DNA from: Lophius americanus
Taxonomy: Eukaryota; Chordata; Actinopteri; Lophiiformes; Lophiidae
Reading direction: 5' to 3'
Assembly: GCA_037951165.1 (NCBI GenBank)
Contig: JBBDHG010000061.1
Location: 8,367,001-8,431,000, forward strand
Length of the DNA stretch: 64,000 bases
Made by a program: the position numbers and the translations under genes. A model generated the notes under the pieces. That model did no database searches. It had not been told where the DNA came from and was given only the letters and a program-made list of their open reading frames with translations. Positions 33,060-45,900 of the stretch are shown in pieces (position 1 is the stretch's first letter; every line of letters starts with the position of its first letter).

Positions 33060-35395
33060 GCATGATGGCGCCGCCGAAGGTCGCCCCGGTGCTGCGCTCT
33101 CTAGTACGTAGTCTGTTTGTTTATTTGCCCCGTTTACAGGGATCCGTCTATGATCACATACTCCGGAGAGGAACTTTTAAACATGCATCAATCAATTGGG
33201 AATACCCTTTCACAATTCCTCGAACAATTGGTTAACGTGGGTCAACTTCTAGTTGGAGGAGCAGCAGCTCTCTGTGGACCTACCGGAGACGTCGGAGGGG
33301 GGAGCGAGCCGGTTCTCTCGTTAAACTGCGTCAGGGGGGATTCCGAACGGCGCTCCCACCCATTCACCTTGCGATTCACCGCTCTCGGGCAAATAAGATG
33401 GACGAGCTGCTGCTGCTCAATTCAACCAACTCAGACTTTCGCAGATCCGCCGCCCTGTGCGTCACTGAAACTTGGCCCCGTGAAGCACATCCCGGCTACG
33501 CGCTTCACCCGCCGGGCCTCCAGCTGCTCCGAGCGGAGTGCGTAACGGCGCTCTCGGGGAAGACGAAGGGAGGCGGTGTCTGCTCCTATATTAATGAAGG
33601 TTGGTGCACGGATGTCACAGTGCTGAAGAAATCATGCAGTCCTCATTTAGAAACTTTATTCATCAACTGCAAGCCGTTTTATTCTCCGCGGGAGTTTTCC
33701 TCCTTCCTACTGGCTGGAGTTTACATCCCACCTCAGGCCTGCGTTACAACACCTCGCTGACCAGATTTCTGATCTGGAGCATGAACACCCAGATTTTCTG
33801 CTCATCATTCTTGGGGACTTTAACAAAGCAAACATCAGCCACGAACAGCCAAAATATAGACAACACATCACGTGTCCCACCAGGAACACTAACAGGCTGG
33901 ACCACTGCTACACCACAATAAATGGTCAATATCGCTCTATCCCCCTTGCAGCTCTGGGACTCTCTGATCATTGTATGGTCCATCTCATCCCGTCCTTCAG
34001 GTAGAAATTAAAGTCAGTCAAGACTGTCAAGAGGTGGACCTACGAGGCAAAGCCGGAGCTACAGGCCTGCTTTGACTGCACTGATTGGGGTGTCTTTGAG
34101 GATGCTGCTTCAGACCTGGATGAGTTGACTGACACTGTGACGGCTTACATCAGTTTTTGCGAGAAGATGTGTGTCCCTACAAAAACCTTCTGCACATACA
34201 ATAACAATAAACCCTGGTTCTGGCTCGCTGTACCAGCCTCCACCTGTGGATTACAGACTTCCTGACGGACCGGAGACAGCAGCTGAGACTGGTAAAATCT
34301 CATCCTCCACCAGGACAATCAGCACGGGGGCCCAACAGGGCTGTGTGCTGTCACCTCTACTCTTCTCACTCTACACAAATGACTACACTTCTGACGACCC
34401 ATCTGTCAAACTCTTGAAGTTTGCAGACGACACAACGGTCATCGGCCTCATCCAGGACGGCGACGAGTCTGCATACAGACGGGAGGTTGAACGGCTGGCC
34501 GCCTGGTGTGGTCACAACAACCTGGAACTGAACAAGCTCAAAACTGTAGAGATGAGAGTGGACTTCAGGAGGAACTCCCCGTCACTGCCCCCCCTCGCTG
34601 TACTGAACAACACTGTGTTTGCTGTGGAATCCTACAGGTTCCTGGGAACGATAATCTCTCAGGACCTTAAGTGGACATCCAACACAGACAAAATCATCAA
34701 AAAGGCCCAGCAGAGGATGTACTTCCTACGCCAGCTTAGGAAGCTCAACCTGCCTCAGGTGTTGCTGATCCAGTTTTACACTGCAGTAATCCAGTCTGTT
34801 CTCTGCACATCCATCACTGTTTGGTTTGGATCTGCTACCAAACAGGACAAAAACAGACTAAAACGGACAATTAGATCGCAGGAAAAATTCATTGGATCCA
34901 ACCTGCCCGCCATCCAGGACCTATACTCCTCCAGAGTCAGGAGACGGGCAGGAAAGATCACTGCAGAACCGTCACACCCTGGACACAAACTGTTTGAGCT
35001 TCTCCCCTCTGGCAGGCACTACAGAACACTGTTCGCCAAAACTACCAGACACAAGAACCGTTTCTACCCACAGGCCACCAACCTGACGAACAATCAAACC
35101 ATTGTCAGTTCTTTACAATAACCTGGTTCCCCCCATTACACAATAACTACCTCCAATTGTCATTACTATGACAACTTTGCACTGTCATATATATTTATAT
35201 ATACATTTTAATACATGTATATTAAAATGTATATAGCCTGTACACAGGAACATCTCCATTTGTTTATAGCTTGTATATTTGTTTATTGCCTTGTCCATTT
35301 CATTTAAAATCATTTATATGACGTTCGTAATGTGAGAGCTCAGTTGACCGGAGTCAAATTCCTTTTATGCCAATAAAGCTGATTCTGATTCTGAT
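33060..35395 (+). mobile_element. Internally deleted non-LTR retrotransposon (CR1/L2/Rex1-like)
   Basis: 33398-34000 holds most of an APE-type endonuclease: CVTETWPREAHPGYALHP, GGGVCSYINEGWCTDV, FLLAGVYIPPQA and, after a frame change, ILGDFNKANISHEQ and LGLSDHCMVHLI. 34171-35121 is an open 316-codon frame with the C-terminal part of the reverse transcriptase (GAQQGCVLSPLLFSLYTNDY, KFADDTTVIGLIQDGDE, LNKLKTVEMRVDFRR) and the downstream region. The sequence between (about 34200-34300) jumps from KPWF to the late RT, so the fingers and first palm motif are deleted. The 3' end is AATAAAGCTGATTCTGATTC, a short tandem CTGATT tail. Inactive. Confidence 0.85.
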
Positions 35396-36239
35396 TCAGA
35401 ACATCCAAGTGGGAAAACTAGGAGTCCCACATCCTCTGATGGTTGTCTTTTTATTAGTTGAGGAGAAATTGTGGTTAATGTGGATGATCAATAGTTTGAT
35501 GGGACAACAGGTGGTAAGGATAGGAAGTAAGTTCTATGTAGAGCTCACAATCAGCACAGGACCCCTGCATGACTCTAAACACCCCACCCTATACACCAAT
35601 GACTGTCTCCACCCTGGACAAAAATGTCATTAGGTGGAATACCTTACTGAGACATAGTTATTTGAAAATTGGGTATCTTTTTTAATGCAAAACAGGTATG
35701 ACAGGACTTTCCACAAATTCGGCTGTATTAAATTCTTGAAATTGCTTCTTTTTTTTTTTTTGTTAAGTTCACACTTAGATGAAATAAAGGTTAGTGATCC
35801 AACATGACTGGAGCACTTGCTGATAAGCCTCTGAGTTAGATCCAGAATTATATTTTTTGAACTGCTCCTGCTGCAATTTCTCTCCATTTATTCTGACAGC
35901 CCAGGTATGCTGGAATTCCTTTTTAAACCGAAACCTTCACAAGTTTTTGTGAACCAAGTGAAAAATAAAGCTTTCTACCATTCTGATGGCATTACACCAT
36001 TTAAACCAGTCCAGACATTGTCACCTTTTCCTTATCCTTGTACAATGTAGCCACACGCTTGGCCGTAGGAAATATAGAGTCCAAAAATACAGGTCTTTTA
36101 GGGGGCATCGGAGATTTTGATGTCCCTGATCTACATATGTACATTTTAAGATATTTAGTGGGCAATAATTGGGAACCTTAGATTCATAAACAAGTTGCAT
36201 GAATTTTATGGAATATGATTACAAACAGTGAAGTTCGAG
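35396..36239. other. Intergenic, no gene recognised
   Basis: No domain-bearing frame. Possibly further decayed repeat sequence. Confidence 0.5.
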
Positions 36240-38655
36240 AAGGGAATGGCAGTATCCTGTACTGAAAAGAGGGGACGAAGAAGCCGTGCGTCATGGATAG
36301 AAGGCAGAAATGATAGCGAAGGCAATTTACAAATTCAGAGTTCTGATAACTTGAAGAAGGAGGGCAAAAGATGAAGAGACGTGATAAGATAAGCTCCCCC
36401 AGAAATTCTTGAGAGAAGGAATGATACTAACATTAACTACCATGAATGCTCCATTCACACTATAAGAAACTGAGAGAAAAATCTGCTACATGATGTTAAA
36501 GCATGTCGGTGTCACATCAGATATTGAAACTGCTGGGAATTTACAATAGAATATAGGTAGAGGCAAAATTGCCAAATTGGTTGGAAAGAGGCAGTGATCA
36601 TTTCTATCAGGAAACCAAGGAAAGTTCCATCAAGGCCAGGGAATTGTAGGTCAATAGTACTGACCTAATTTTTAGGAAAGATCATGGATGGAATGATAAC
36701 AGAAAGATTAGTATTATATATGGATAGCAGATGACTTCTATCACCTCAGCAGAGTGGTTTTAGGAGGGGCAGAGGAACCAGGGACCCAGAGATATGCGTG
36801 GAAACAGACCAGAAAAGCAGAGTTGAATAAAGAATTAGTATTGGCAGTCTTTTTCAATGTTGAAAAGGCATATGGTATGGTTTGGAAGGACGGATTAATG
36901 AATATGTTAAATATGATAGGAATGTCATAAACATATTATGACATTATAGATATCACATAATTTGATTAAAGGTTTGTTTTTGTTTGATAGATATATACAA
37001 GTAAGAATTGGAACAGCCTTCTCAGATAGATATATGGTCAAAAATGGAACTCCTCAGGGCAGCTTCATTAGTATAGTACTCTATTCCATAATGAAAAATG
37101 ATGATGATTATTTTTTCAAGTTCAATACGATATTAGAAGGTCATTGCTTCTCGTGAGGGAGCCTTGTAGAAAGGAGGAGATAATATTAATGTTATTACAG
37201 GAAAAATACAGGAAGCTGTTTACGTAGTTGAGAGATGGTCATATTTATGCAGATTCCAATTTTAAGTTGACCAAACGAAAGCAGTGCTGTTTACTAGGAA
37301 GAGGTGGTTAACATAGAGATTAAGATGTATGAGCAAAGGATAGAGCAGGTAAAATCATTCAAGTTTTTGGATGTTTTGTTTTACACAATGTTTACATGGA
37401 ACAAGCATATCAATTACATAAAGTATAAATGTAAATTAATTTCTCATTTTGTTTTGAGATGCTGACCAGGATCAAAATAGGGAGCAAACAAATCTGCAAT
37501 CAAATATATCTGTATAGTACGGAGCTGATCAGTGCAGAAGTTGGATGTGGGCTCCTGCTTTTTGGGTCAGCAGCGAAATTCTTATTAAAGAAACTGGGAG
37601 TGATGCAAGCACAAGCTATATGAAAATGTTATGGTGCTTTCAAAACAACTCCCCTGTCTTCAACTTGAGATCGGTGAAATGCTGCTGCATATTAGATACA
37701 ATCAGTAAGCGATGAACTACTGGGTTAACCTTCAAGGGCATTCTGAAGATTATGAGACAGTGAGAGAGTATAATGACATGAAATTAAATCAGAAGATTTT
37801 TGTCTTTCATTATTATTATCAATAAAACCACCCTGGCGGTTTCCCGTTACACTCAGTTTCAGTTGACTTCTGTTTTCAAGGAAGGAAAAAAAAAGGTTCT
37901 TAAGGTATGGAAGTATTATATATTTTGGTTGAGGAAAGGTCGCAAACAATATATCAAACATTTGTCCCAGTATACTGAACGATACAAGGATCCCAGTAGA
38001 GGAAGAACAGGTTTCGCTTTCGGTATACCAGCCATGAAGGTTTCTGTTAATGAAGAACATCAGACCATTTATTTGTATACACAGTTGAGATGTTGGTATT
38101 GCCAATACCCTGTTGCTTTGGGTACAAGAGATGAAGATCAAAAAGGTAATACTTGGCACATACAATTGCTCTGCATTAATGTAACTACAATAGACCTCAC
38201 AAAGTAGACAGGAAAAAGCTAATGGCATATATGAAGCACTGTACACACTTAAGAATGTGAATACATGAATAATATTTATTTGGATTGGACACTTAAATGT
38301 AAATGTAATGGTAGATGCATTCACAAAACAGAGCACATTATAGACATGTCACTAAGCAAATATGAAGCAAAAGCAATCATACAGGAAAAATAAAGAGGTG
38401 GGACACTGGAAGAACAGGATGACATCTTTAAGCGATACAGAGAGAAGTGGGAACATTGGGAACATTGGGAACAGCTAAGAAGTGTACCAAAGAACAGAAC
38501 ATCTTAACAATCTTTGGAGTTGTACAACTCACAAACAAACACCCATCAGGATTTTATGGACAATGTCAAATAGAGGAACCGAGACAAAAGTACTATAAAG
38601 CACGAGAAACATTAAGAGGGAAATCAGGAGTCTTGATCCTTGAATTTGAATAAAA
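36240..38655 (+). mobile_element. Decayed LINE with RNase H remnant (I/Nimb-like)
   Basis: RT pieces in order on the plus strand: PGNCRSIVLT (near 36640), GKIMDGMITERLVLYMDSR (36678-36730), LSPQQSGFRRGRGTRDPEIC (36742-36800), YMVKNGTPQGSFISIVLYSI (37032-37090), then a Q.A..V..W stretch near 37200. Further on, LSQYTERYKDPSRGRTGFAF (37960-38020) matches the start of an RNase H domain (normally YTDGSK), with its DGS changed to ERY. WIGHLNVNVMVDAFTKQST near 38285 fits its end. RT followed by RNase H points to the I superfamily. Many stops. An old element. Confidence 0.65.
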
Positions 38656-38859
38656 AATATTTTTTGACCTCGGGTTAGATGATCTATACCCTGATTGTAT
38701 TGGTGGAATGTATCTAGAGCTTACATATACGTAGATATAAACGTGCTGTTTTTTTATTGTATTTTTGTTAATAATTTAAGGGCTTAGATAAATCTGGTCC
38801 ATATTCCAACCTAGTAAGGGGTGGTAATGCACCTAAACGCCCATTGTCACCCGCAATAA

Positions 38860-38960
38860 AAGTAAAAGAAGAAGAAAACGAACTATCGTTCTACGTAGAA
38901 GAAGTGACGTCAGGCCGTGCATTTCGTCTTTTTTTTAACTTGTGGTTGCAGTACCGTAAG
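38860..38960 (+). promoter_or_regulatory. cwc15: cwc15 promoter and non-coding first exon
   Basis: A perfect CRE palindrome, TGACGTCA, lies at 38905-38912. A pyrimidine-rich stretch follows, then a consensus donor (CAGTACC|GTAAGTG near 38957). An untranslated first exon here would splice to the exon carrying the start codon (acceptor at 39741-39748). CREB/ATF control is inferred from the motif only. Confidence 0.55.
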
Positions 38961-39762
38961 TGTTTTTACTCTACAATCCATTTCCAATACGTCAATAATT
39001 TACTTTTTGTTTGTGTAAATAAGTGAGCACACCTTGAATAATTCGTGTGTGATTGTTACACAGTCGGCACGACAGGTCAAATAATATTGTGTCTCTCCTT
39101 AACAACGCTGTTGGCGATGTTAGCATGCTAGCAGTTCGTTAGCTACAAAGCTAGCGGCTAGCTTGTGTTTTTACCTTGTCAAGTATTGTTTCATTTTTAG
39201 TATTACAAATGTTTCATGTTTCACGAACACATGACTGTTATAACTTGGGTGTACCAATTTTTTTTATTTGATGAGTCCAAACGCTTAAAGATGCGTTTCT
39301 CCACTGTAGATTGTTACCCACGTTTCTTATTGTGTATGGTTTTACTTACATTGGTTTATTGTTAATCATGCACCATTTCGTGATTTCAGCAACGGGACTC
39401 ATTGTGACTTTGTTTCTAATCTATGATGGACAAGAATTTCCAGTGTTGTCATGTTAGTGAACTTCAGGTGATACATGATCAATATAAATAATATTAATGT
39501 TGATAATGCAGTTGTTTATTTTCATTTTGTCAGTACACAGATATAATCTGTAGACGTTTTCTTAGCCCTGAAGGAAATTCTTGTGTTGTTAATTTGTAGA
39601 CATCTTTTTCTTTTATTTTTGATATGTTGTCTTGATATGATTTTCAGGGGCTGCCAAATTCTAGCTGCTCAATAGTTGTTCTCAAGTCTGGTACTCTGTT
39701 CTTCTGAACATTTCTTTTATTATTTATTTTCTTCACATGTTGCTACAGCACAACCTTCAAAG

Positions 39763-41122
39763 ATGACTACAGCTGCGAGACCAACATTTGAGCCGGCCAG
39801 GGGTGGGAGGGGTAAAGGAGAAGGTGACTTGAGCGCCCTCTCCAAGCAATATTCAAGTCGAGATCTTCCAGGTCACACCAAGATCAAGTACAGGTCAGCA
39901 GGTCAAACATGAATAGACTTGAGTTTCGGGTTGTAAGTAATGTGGCTCTAAGTTCTCTGTTGGCCAATAAGTCAGGCTCTGTTGTAGATCCAGCATTCTG
40001 CAGATTTCTCTTTGTTCTCTGAAGGTTGACATTTCTTTTTGGACTCCCAAACCAATCCCTTGTTTGCAGGCAACCAACCCAGGATGCTCCTGAGGAGGTG
40101 CGTGCCCGTGACTTCCGTAGGGAGCTGGAGGAGAGGGAGCGCGTCGCTGTACGTGAAAAGACCAGAGAAAGAGGACCCAGAGGTTGGGCTCTCTGTAGAT
40201 ATTAGACTTTTGAATATGTATGATTAATTACTTCTCTGTGACTCATACCTATAATGACAGCTACTAAAATAGAGCACTTATTTTCCAGAGCACACCACAT
40301 CATCGTCATCTTCGTCATCCTCTTCAAAGAGACCCAGACTGGATCAGATACCAGCAGCCAACCTGGATGCTGATGACCCTCTCACTGATGTAAGTCCACA
40401 AACTGCAATGAATTAATTGACACTCAGTGGTGATAAGCATTCTTCAAATTCATTCATCAATGATGCTTGGTTGATACTAGGATGATGAGGACGAGGACTC
40501 TGAGGAAGACAGTGATGACGACAACTTTGCAGCTCTTCAAGCAGAACTTGACAAGATCAAGAAGGAGCGGGCTGAAGAGCAAGAACGCAAAGTACTGTTT
40601 CAAACAAGCGTAGTTTTACCTGCAGTTTGACAAGAAAATGGGCTAAAAGTGCATTCAGGAATTAAATACACTGTTTTTTCTTTGAAGGAGGGTAAAGGTT
40701 AACTATTTGTCTATACTGAATTTGTTTCTCTTCCCATTTTAGGAGCGGGAACAAAAGGCAGAAGAGGAGAGAATTCGTATGGAGAACATCTTGAGTGGAA
40801 ATCCATTGATTAATTTGGCAGGACAACAACAACAACAACAGCAACAACAGACAATTCAGACTCAGAATACATTCAGGGTCAAAAGAAGGTATATCACCAA
40901 CATTAATTCATGTTCAGCCTGTTGTATATGAAGAAGTTCGTTCGTTGTGCTTTCCACAAAGTATTGACACTTAGTTTGTTAATATTTTCTAGGTGGGATG
41001 ATGATGTTGTGTTCAAGAATTGTGCCAAGGGTGTGGACGAAGCTCGGAAGGAGAAGCGCTTTGTCAATGACACACTGCGCTCTGAGTTCCACAAAAAGTT
41101 CATGGAGAAATATGTGAAGTAA
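39763..41122 (+). CDS. cwc15: CWC15 spliceosome-associated protein
   Basis: Component of the PRP19/CDC5L-related machinery of the active spliceosome, in the nucleus. Six coding exons: 39763-39893, 40070-40182, 40289-40389, 40481-40591, 40743-40888, 40993-41122. They total 732 nt, giving 243 residues (human 229). The start MTTAARPTFEPARGGRGKGE and the end FRVKRRWDDDVVFKNCAKG ... RSEFHKKFMEKYVK are the two conserved blocks of the family. Between them lie a Ser run before KRPRLDQIP, an acidic stretch (DDEDEDSEEDSDDD), a charged coiled-coil-like helix (LDKIKKERAEEQERKEREQK) and a nine-Gln run (residues about 180-188, CAA-rich) that explains much of the extra length. All junctions are GT-AG and keep frame. 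Confidence 0.97.
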
Positions 41123-41360
41123 AACACTGTGCTTCCTCATTTGATTTTTAAAAAAATCTCTTTTCCTCTGGTCTCAGACATCCATTGCATTCAAACACAC
41201 TGTCTTCACATGTTTTATCTGTACAGACATCAACTACTATGTTGTATATAAATTAATTGATGAGTTAAATACTTTGAATAAATCTCATAAAAAACTGGAT
41301 GAAATTTGATCCAACATCTAAGTCTTTCTGTATTTTTTTTTTTGTTCAATAAACGTTTGT
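41123..41360 (+). other. cwc15: cwc15 3' UTR with two poly(A) signals
   Basis: AATAAA occurs at 41277-41282 and again at 41348-41353, so two alternative ends are possible. Confidence 0.65.
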
Positions 41361-41749
41361 TTGAGTTTGAAATGGCTAACAAGAATTTCTATGAGCATAA
41401 TGTTTGCGTCTTTAATCATCACCCTCTAATAAATGCAAAAAACATTCAAACTATACATATTTGGATCTAATTATCTTATGTAAATCTAAATAGATTTTTT
41501 CCAACAGAATTTTCAAGGATTGATAGAATTCTGACTTGTATTCTGAAAAATAAATCTGAGAGAATTTTGTGAGTGGGTATGATGATGACTCAATTGTCAG
41601 GTTATTTAAGTAAGAATTCTATGAGAAAAATAAAACGGTTATGTGGCCCACTCTTCTGTACACAGAGTGGGAATACTGGACGTCAAAATTACTTTATTGG
41701 ACTTGTAGCGGCATTCTTTAAATGACATGTTTTATTTTAGGACTCTTAT
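41361..41749. other. Intergenic, no gene recognised
   Basis: AT-rich sequence between the cwc15 3' end and a repeat cluster. Nothing identified. Confidence 0.5.
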
Positions 41750-42020
41750 GGAAAGGTCTAGTAGGGTGGTGCCAGGAAGAACATACGGCATAAAACATGA
41801 CAAATCAATATGCCGAAAAAAAATCTAATTTCATATCAGATTGATTAGGGCTTGGGTTAACGAGTGCCACTGAGCATTGTTAACCAGCAGGGTGCCAGAC
41901 GCAAACTATGCGATTCTTTAGGGGCGTCAGATAGAGTGATCGAATGGTGAAGATTAGCACTGAGATTTGATCCAAATGTAAAGTGCGTTATAAATTAAAT
42001 GTATTATTATTATTATTATG
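41750..42020 (+). repeat. Repeat fragment ending in an L2-type tail
   Basis: The last 65 bases (GAGATTTGATCCAAATGTAA then GCGTTATAAATTAAATGTAT and (TTA)n) are almost identical to the 3' ends of the L2 copies at 55830-55888 and 63825-63883. The sequence before it does not match those L2 copies, so this may be a SINE or a chimera using the L2 tail. Confidence 0.65.
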
Positions 42021-42024
42021 AAGT

Positions 42025-42620
42025 TGCAAGGAGTAGAGGTGAAGAAAGTGCAGGAGATTAAGTGCTTGCGCTTAATTGTAAAGGGCTATGGGAGAGTAAA
42101 AAAGAGGTGACAAAGCGAGTGCAGGTAAGGAGGAGAAAAGTGGAGGAGTTATCTTTGACAGAAGAGGAGCAGCAGGAGTGAATGGAAAGGTTTACAAGAC
42201 GGCAGTGAGACCATCTCTCCTTTACGGCTTAGAGACAGTGGTACTGATCAAAAGACAGGAGGCAGAGCTGTAGGTGACAGAGTTGAAGATGTTATGTTCT
42301 TTGGGAGGGTTGAGGATGGACAGGATTAGGAAAACAAGAACATCAGAGGGTCAGCCCAGTTAAGATGTCTTGGAATGCAAGTGGCCAGATTGAAATGAGA
42401 GTGATCTATTGGAAGGACAATGCTAGGGATGGATCTGCAGCTTTGTCTGTAGAAAAAAGGGTAGACCAAAGAGGAGGCATCCTAAATGTTGTGAGGGAAG
42501 ATATAACTTGTTTGGTGTTGCAGATGCAGATGCAGATGCAGAGGACTGGGCAAGATGGAAACAGATGATCTGTTGTGGTGACCCCGACAGGGAACAGTCG
42601 AAAGAGGAGGATTTCTTTCT
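42025..42620 (+). mobile_element. RTE-type LINE, C-terminal fragment
   Basis: Across frames: KKVQEIKCLRLIVKG, EVTKRVQVRRRKVEELSLTE, VNGKVYKTAVRPSLLYGLET, TELKMLCSLGGLRMDRIRK and EDWARWKQMICCGDPDREQS. This is the standard C-terminal end of RTE-clade ORFs, with stops. It ends about 100 bp before the likely mtmr2 first exon. A short GATGCA repeat lies at 42524-42541. Confidence 0.8.
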
Positions 42621-42639
42621 TTTTTTAAATCTCACGTTC

Positions 42640-42902
42640 CCCCTTCAGTATCACAAAATACCGTTAGGGGTCGTCGTGGATAGCTTGGTAGTACCTTAGA
42701 CCGCCGCATGGGGCGCAAGCTCTGACAGGACAGCCTCTGCCTTGTTTGTGACTGTGAGACTGCTAGGAAAAGATGGCAGCTTCCTTTTGTGTCCGGGGAT
42801 TCGCAGCTGTTTTAGGAAGGAGTTAAATCATTTCCTCAACGGATTCACACAGCATTTCCATCGAGTTGTGAGGGTTGGTGTGTCCTCTCAAAGTGGGAGA
42901 AC
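42640..42902 (+). promoter_or_regulatory. mtmr2: mtmr2 proximal promoter and 5' UTR with two upstream ORFs
   Basis: Sequence becomes CpG-richer just before the coding start at 42903. Two short upstream frames are present: ATGGGGCGCAAGCTCTGA at 42708-42725, and an 18-codon frame at 42773-42826 (including stop) whose start, AAGATGGC, has a strong initiation context. If transcription begins upstream of them, they should lower mtmr2 translation. The start site is unknown. Confidence 0.5.
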
Positions 42903-45900
42903 ATGGAAAAGAGCGGGAGCATCGACAGTTTGGGCGAGAGGCGTTCCTCTTCCCGTCAGCCGAGTGTTGATTCATTGTCCAGGTAGCTTAATCCTCCACA
43001 ACACAACAAGAGCATAAAGTTTACGTACTACTAAGATTATGTTTCATGGTTAAACGTTACAGTTCTTATCGTAATTCGGGTTTCTAAAGTGTGAAAAGCC
43101 TTATGAACCCGGTGAACTAACTTCCTTCGATATTGACGCGTTAAATCAGATCGCCATTTATTGGTTGTTGTCATTAGTTACACCTAGAGGAACTATGCAC
43201 ACTGTTGCATTCTTATTTAAGCTCATGTACACTAGAGCCCACGGGAATCTATCTACTTATATATCCACTCTGACAAACAGCTGTGAGTTACAAAGCACCC
43301 TTATTAGGGAGTGGATTTTTACGATCAATCAGTGATGGACAGTAATGAAGTACATTTTCTCTTGTAAGTACAAATTTGAGATTCATTTACATAACTTTAT
43401 ACTTCCACTCCACTAGGCATCAGCGGGAAATATTGTACTATTCACACCTGAACTTTCTTCTGACAACTGTAGTTACTAATTGCCTTTCAGATTACTATTT
43501 TTCTTTTCCTCCCTGTCCAGTGAAAACCATGTACCTCCAAAGGTCTGATCCTCAACTTATTTCCTTGTTTTCTTAATGATTCTAAGAAATTATCATATAC
43601 CTACCTAAGATAAATAAACTATTTAAAAACAACCAAGGATTATCTGGAGAGAGTCGCAAAACTGAAACCAGGCTGGTCTTATAAAACACTGAATTGTGGT
43701 TTTAATAGGACTGTGATGCTACAAACAAGCTGTGATGATCTTATGGATTGAAATACACAACAGCATATGACAAAGTTGACCTGAACCTTTAAATAATTTG
43801 CAATAAAGTGTACACTAGGCCTACACATTAATGCCGCAATAATCGTATAACATCCCATAATGGTAAAGAGGGATCATTTTAATAGATGCTACTTTAGATG
43901 ACTTAAAGTACACCTCACTGATACTACTTCCAGATTTTGGTATCAGTGCTTTTATTAATATAAGTATCTGTATACTTCATTCACTCTCTGCAATCAGTCT
44001 GAGAATCACCACAGATATTTGAGAACTAGATAATGATTTGCTTCTTTTTTTTTGAATAGTGATTCAATATAATAATTAATTGACATTCAAAAGTGTTGAA
44101 CATTAAACATCAAATTTAAGTCTACCAATCAATTAACAGATAAAGCCCATTCATACTAAGTCCACTGTTCAGTTTATAAAACACATCAAATGGGAAATCT
44201 CCAGCGTTACACCCTGCTCAGATTAAGCATTTCCTCTCATAGTTTGTCCTTTTATCTTTCACCAGTACTTCCACCTCTCGCTCAGACCGGTCTGCTCATG
44301 CAAAACCACCCTCAGCCCAGTCTTCTGACTCTGTGTCCACATCTGCAGAGCTCTCCCCAGAGCTCAGGGTTAGTAGACTGCATGGAGTTCAGTGAGATTC
44401 TGAGAATCTTCTTCGCTGATTAAATAATAACAAAATGACCAAAACATGACTCTACCCTTTTCTACACCTTTTAGGTTAAGCCCCAAACTCATACAAAGGT
44501 ATGCCACCTCATAAAATACATATAACCCGATACATGGGGTTGTTTCCCACAAATGTTTTTTCATGTTCAGAGACTGCTCCTTTTTCAAGATCGATTATAA
44601 TACATTTTATGTTATATGTCAAGCAGGTGCTGAGAGATGCAGACAAAGAGGAACCACAGTTACTTCCAAATGAAGAAGTGCAGGACGTTGGTTGGTTCTG
44701 TTGGTTGAAATCACAATTTTAATCAAGTAGCTTGCTTGAAGTAGTAAACAAGCAGAACATTTCACGAAAAAGCTATTTGTATAATTTTTACCAAATATGT
44801 GTTTTCGTTTTTTTTTTATCTACAGCGCAAGATGTCACCTACTTCTGTCCTTTCATCGGAGCTTTAAGAGGAATAGTGACGGTTACCAACTACAGGCTTT
44901 TCTTCAAATGCATGGACAGGGTATGCATAGTGAAGGAGCATTTTGTGCTTTTGCATTCTTTTTTCTGTTTTTCCATCTGTCAATCGCACACTTTTGAAAG
45001 CGATATCTCAGAAATTATCAGAGGAAAGTTCATTGCTGCCATTATACATCCAAAAGGTCACCACTGTGTCATTCTAATGCTTTGCAAAATACATGTTATG
45101 GCCATGTCTATTATTCAACACCATAACTCAAACATATTTCACATTTGCCCAGATAGTGAATTGGTGACACGTTGAAGCTGTGGTGATTGCATAGATCGTC
45201 CTCAGTGCCAGCTTGAAAATGTGTGTGAAAAGTTCACGTATAGGAGCTGTTTCATGGATTCTAGGAGCCAGCCTTTATGCTGGATCTGCCTCTTGGAGTG
45301 GTGAGCCGTGTGGAAAAGATTGGAAGTGCATCAAGCCGCGGTGATGTATCCTATGGCCTGGTTTGCAAGGTAAGTAATATCTGGAAATAATCTGGTATAG
45401 CTCCTCTCATTTTGAAGGCAATCAGATGTTGAATCATGCAAGGACCTGCAGAGAACTCCACGAACTACATCGCTGTAAATTATGGTTATACAAAGCTGTT
45501 TAAAATGAAGTTATCCTACAAGCAAGCTTCAATTCCACAATAGCATAATGTCAACACATATTGTGTCTTCGCAGTTAATATTTCTGTGCCTATGTTGACC
45601 CCAGACTTTGACCATGACTTGCTGCTCTTTGCAGGATGTGCGTAATCTAAGATTTGCACATAAACAAATGGAGGACACACTTAGGAAGTCCATTTTCGAG
45701 GTGCTGATGAAGTTCGCATTTCCTGTTTCCAACGGGCTGGTGAGTGATTCTCAGCATCGGTCTCGGACACTTTAGTTCTCCAATGTCTATTTATTGATCA
45801 GATTCTCTCCTACACTGTAGCAAATCTTTGCCTTTGAATATGGACAAGTATTTCCTGAAAATGGATGGAAGGTGTACGACCCAATATCAGAATACAAAAG

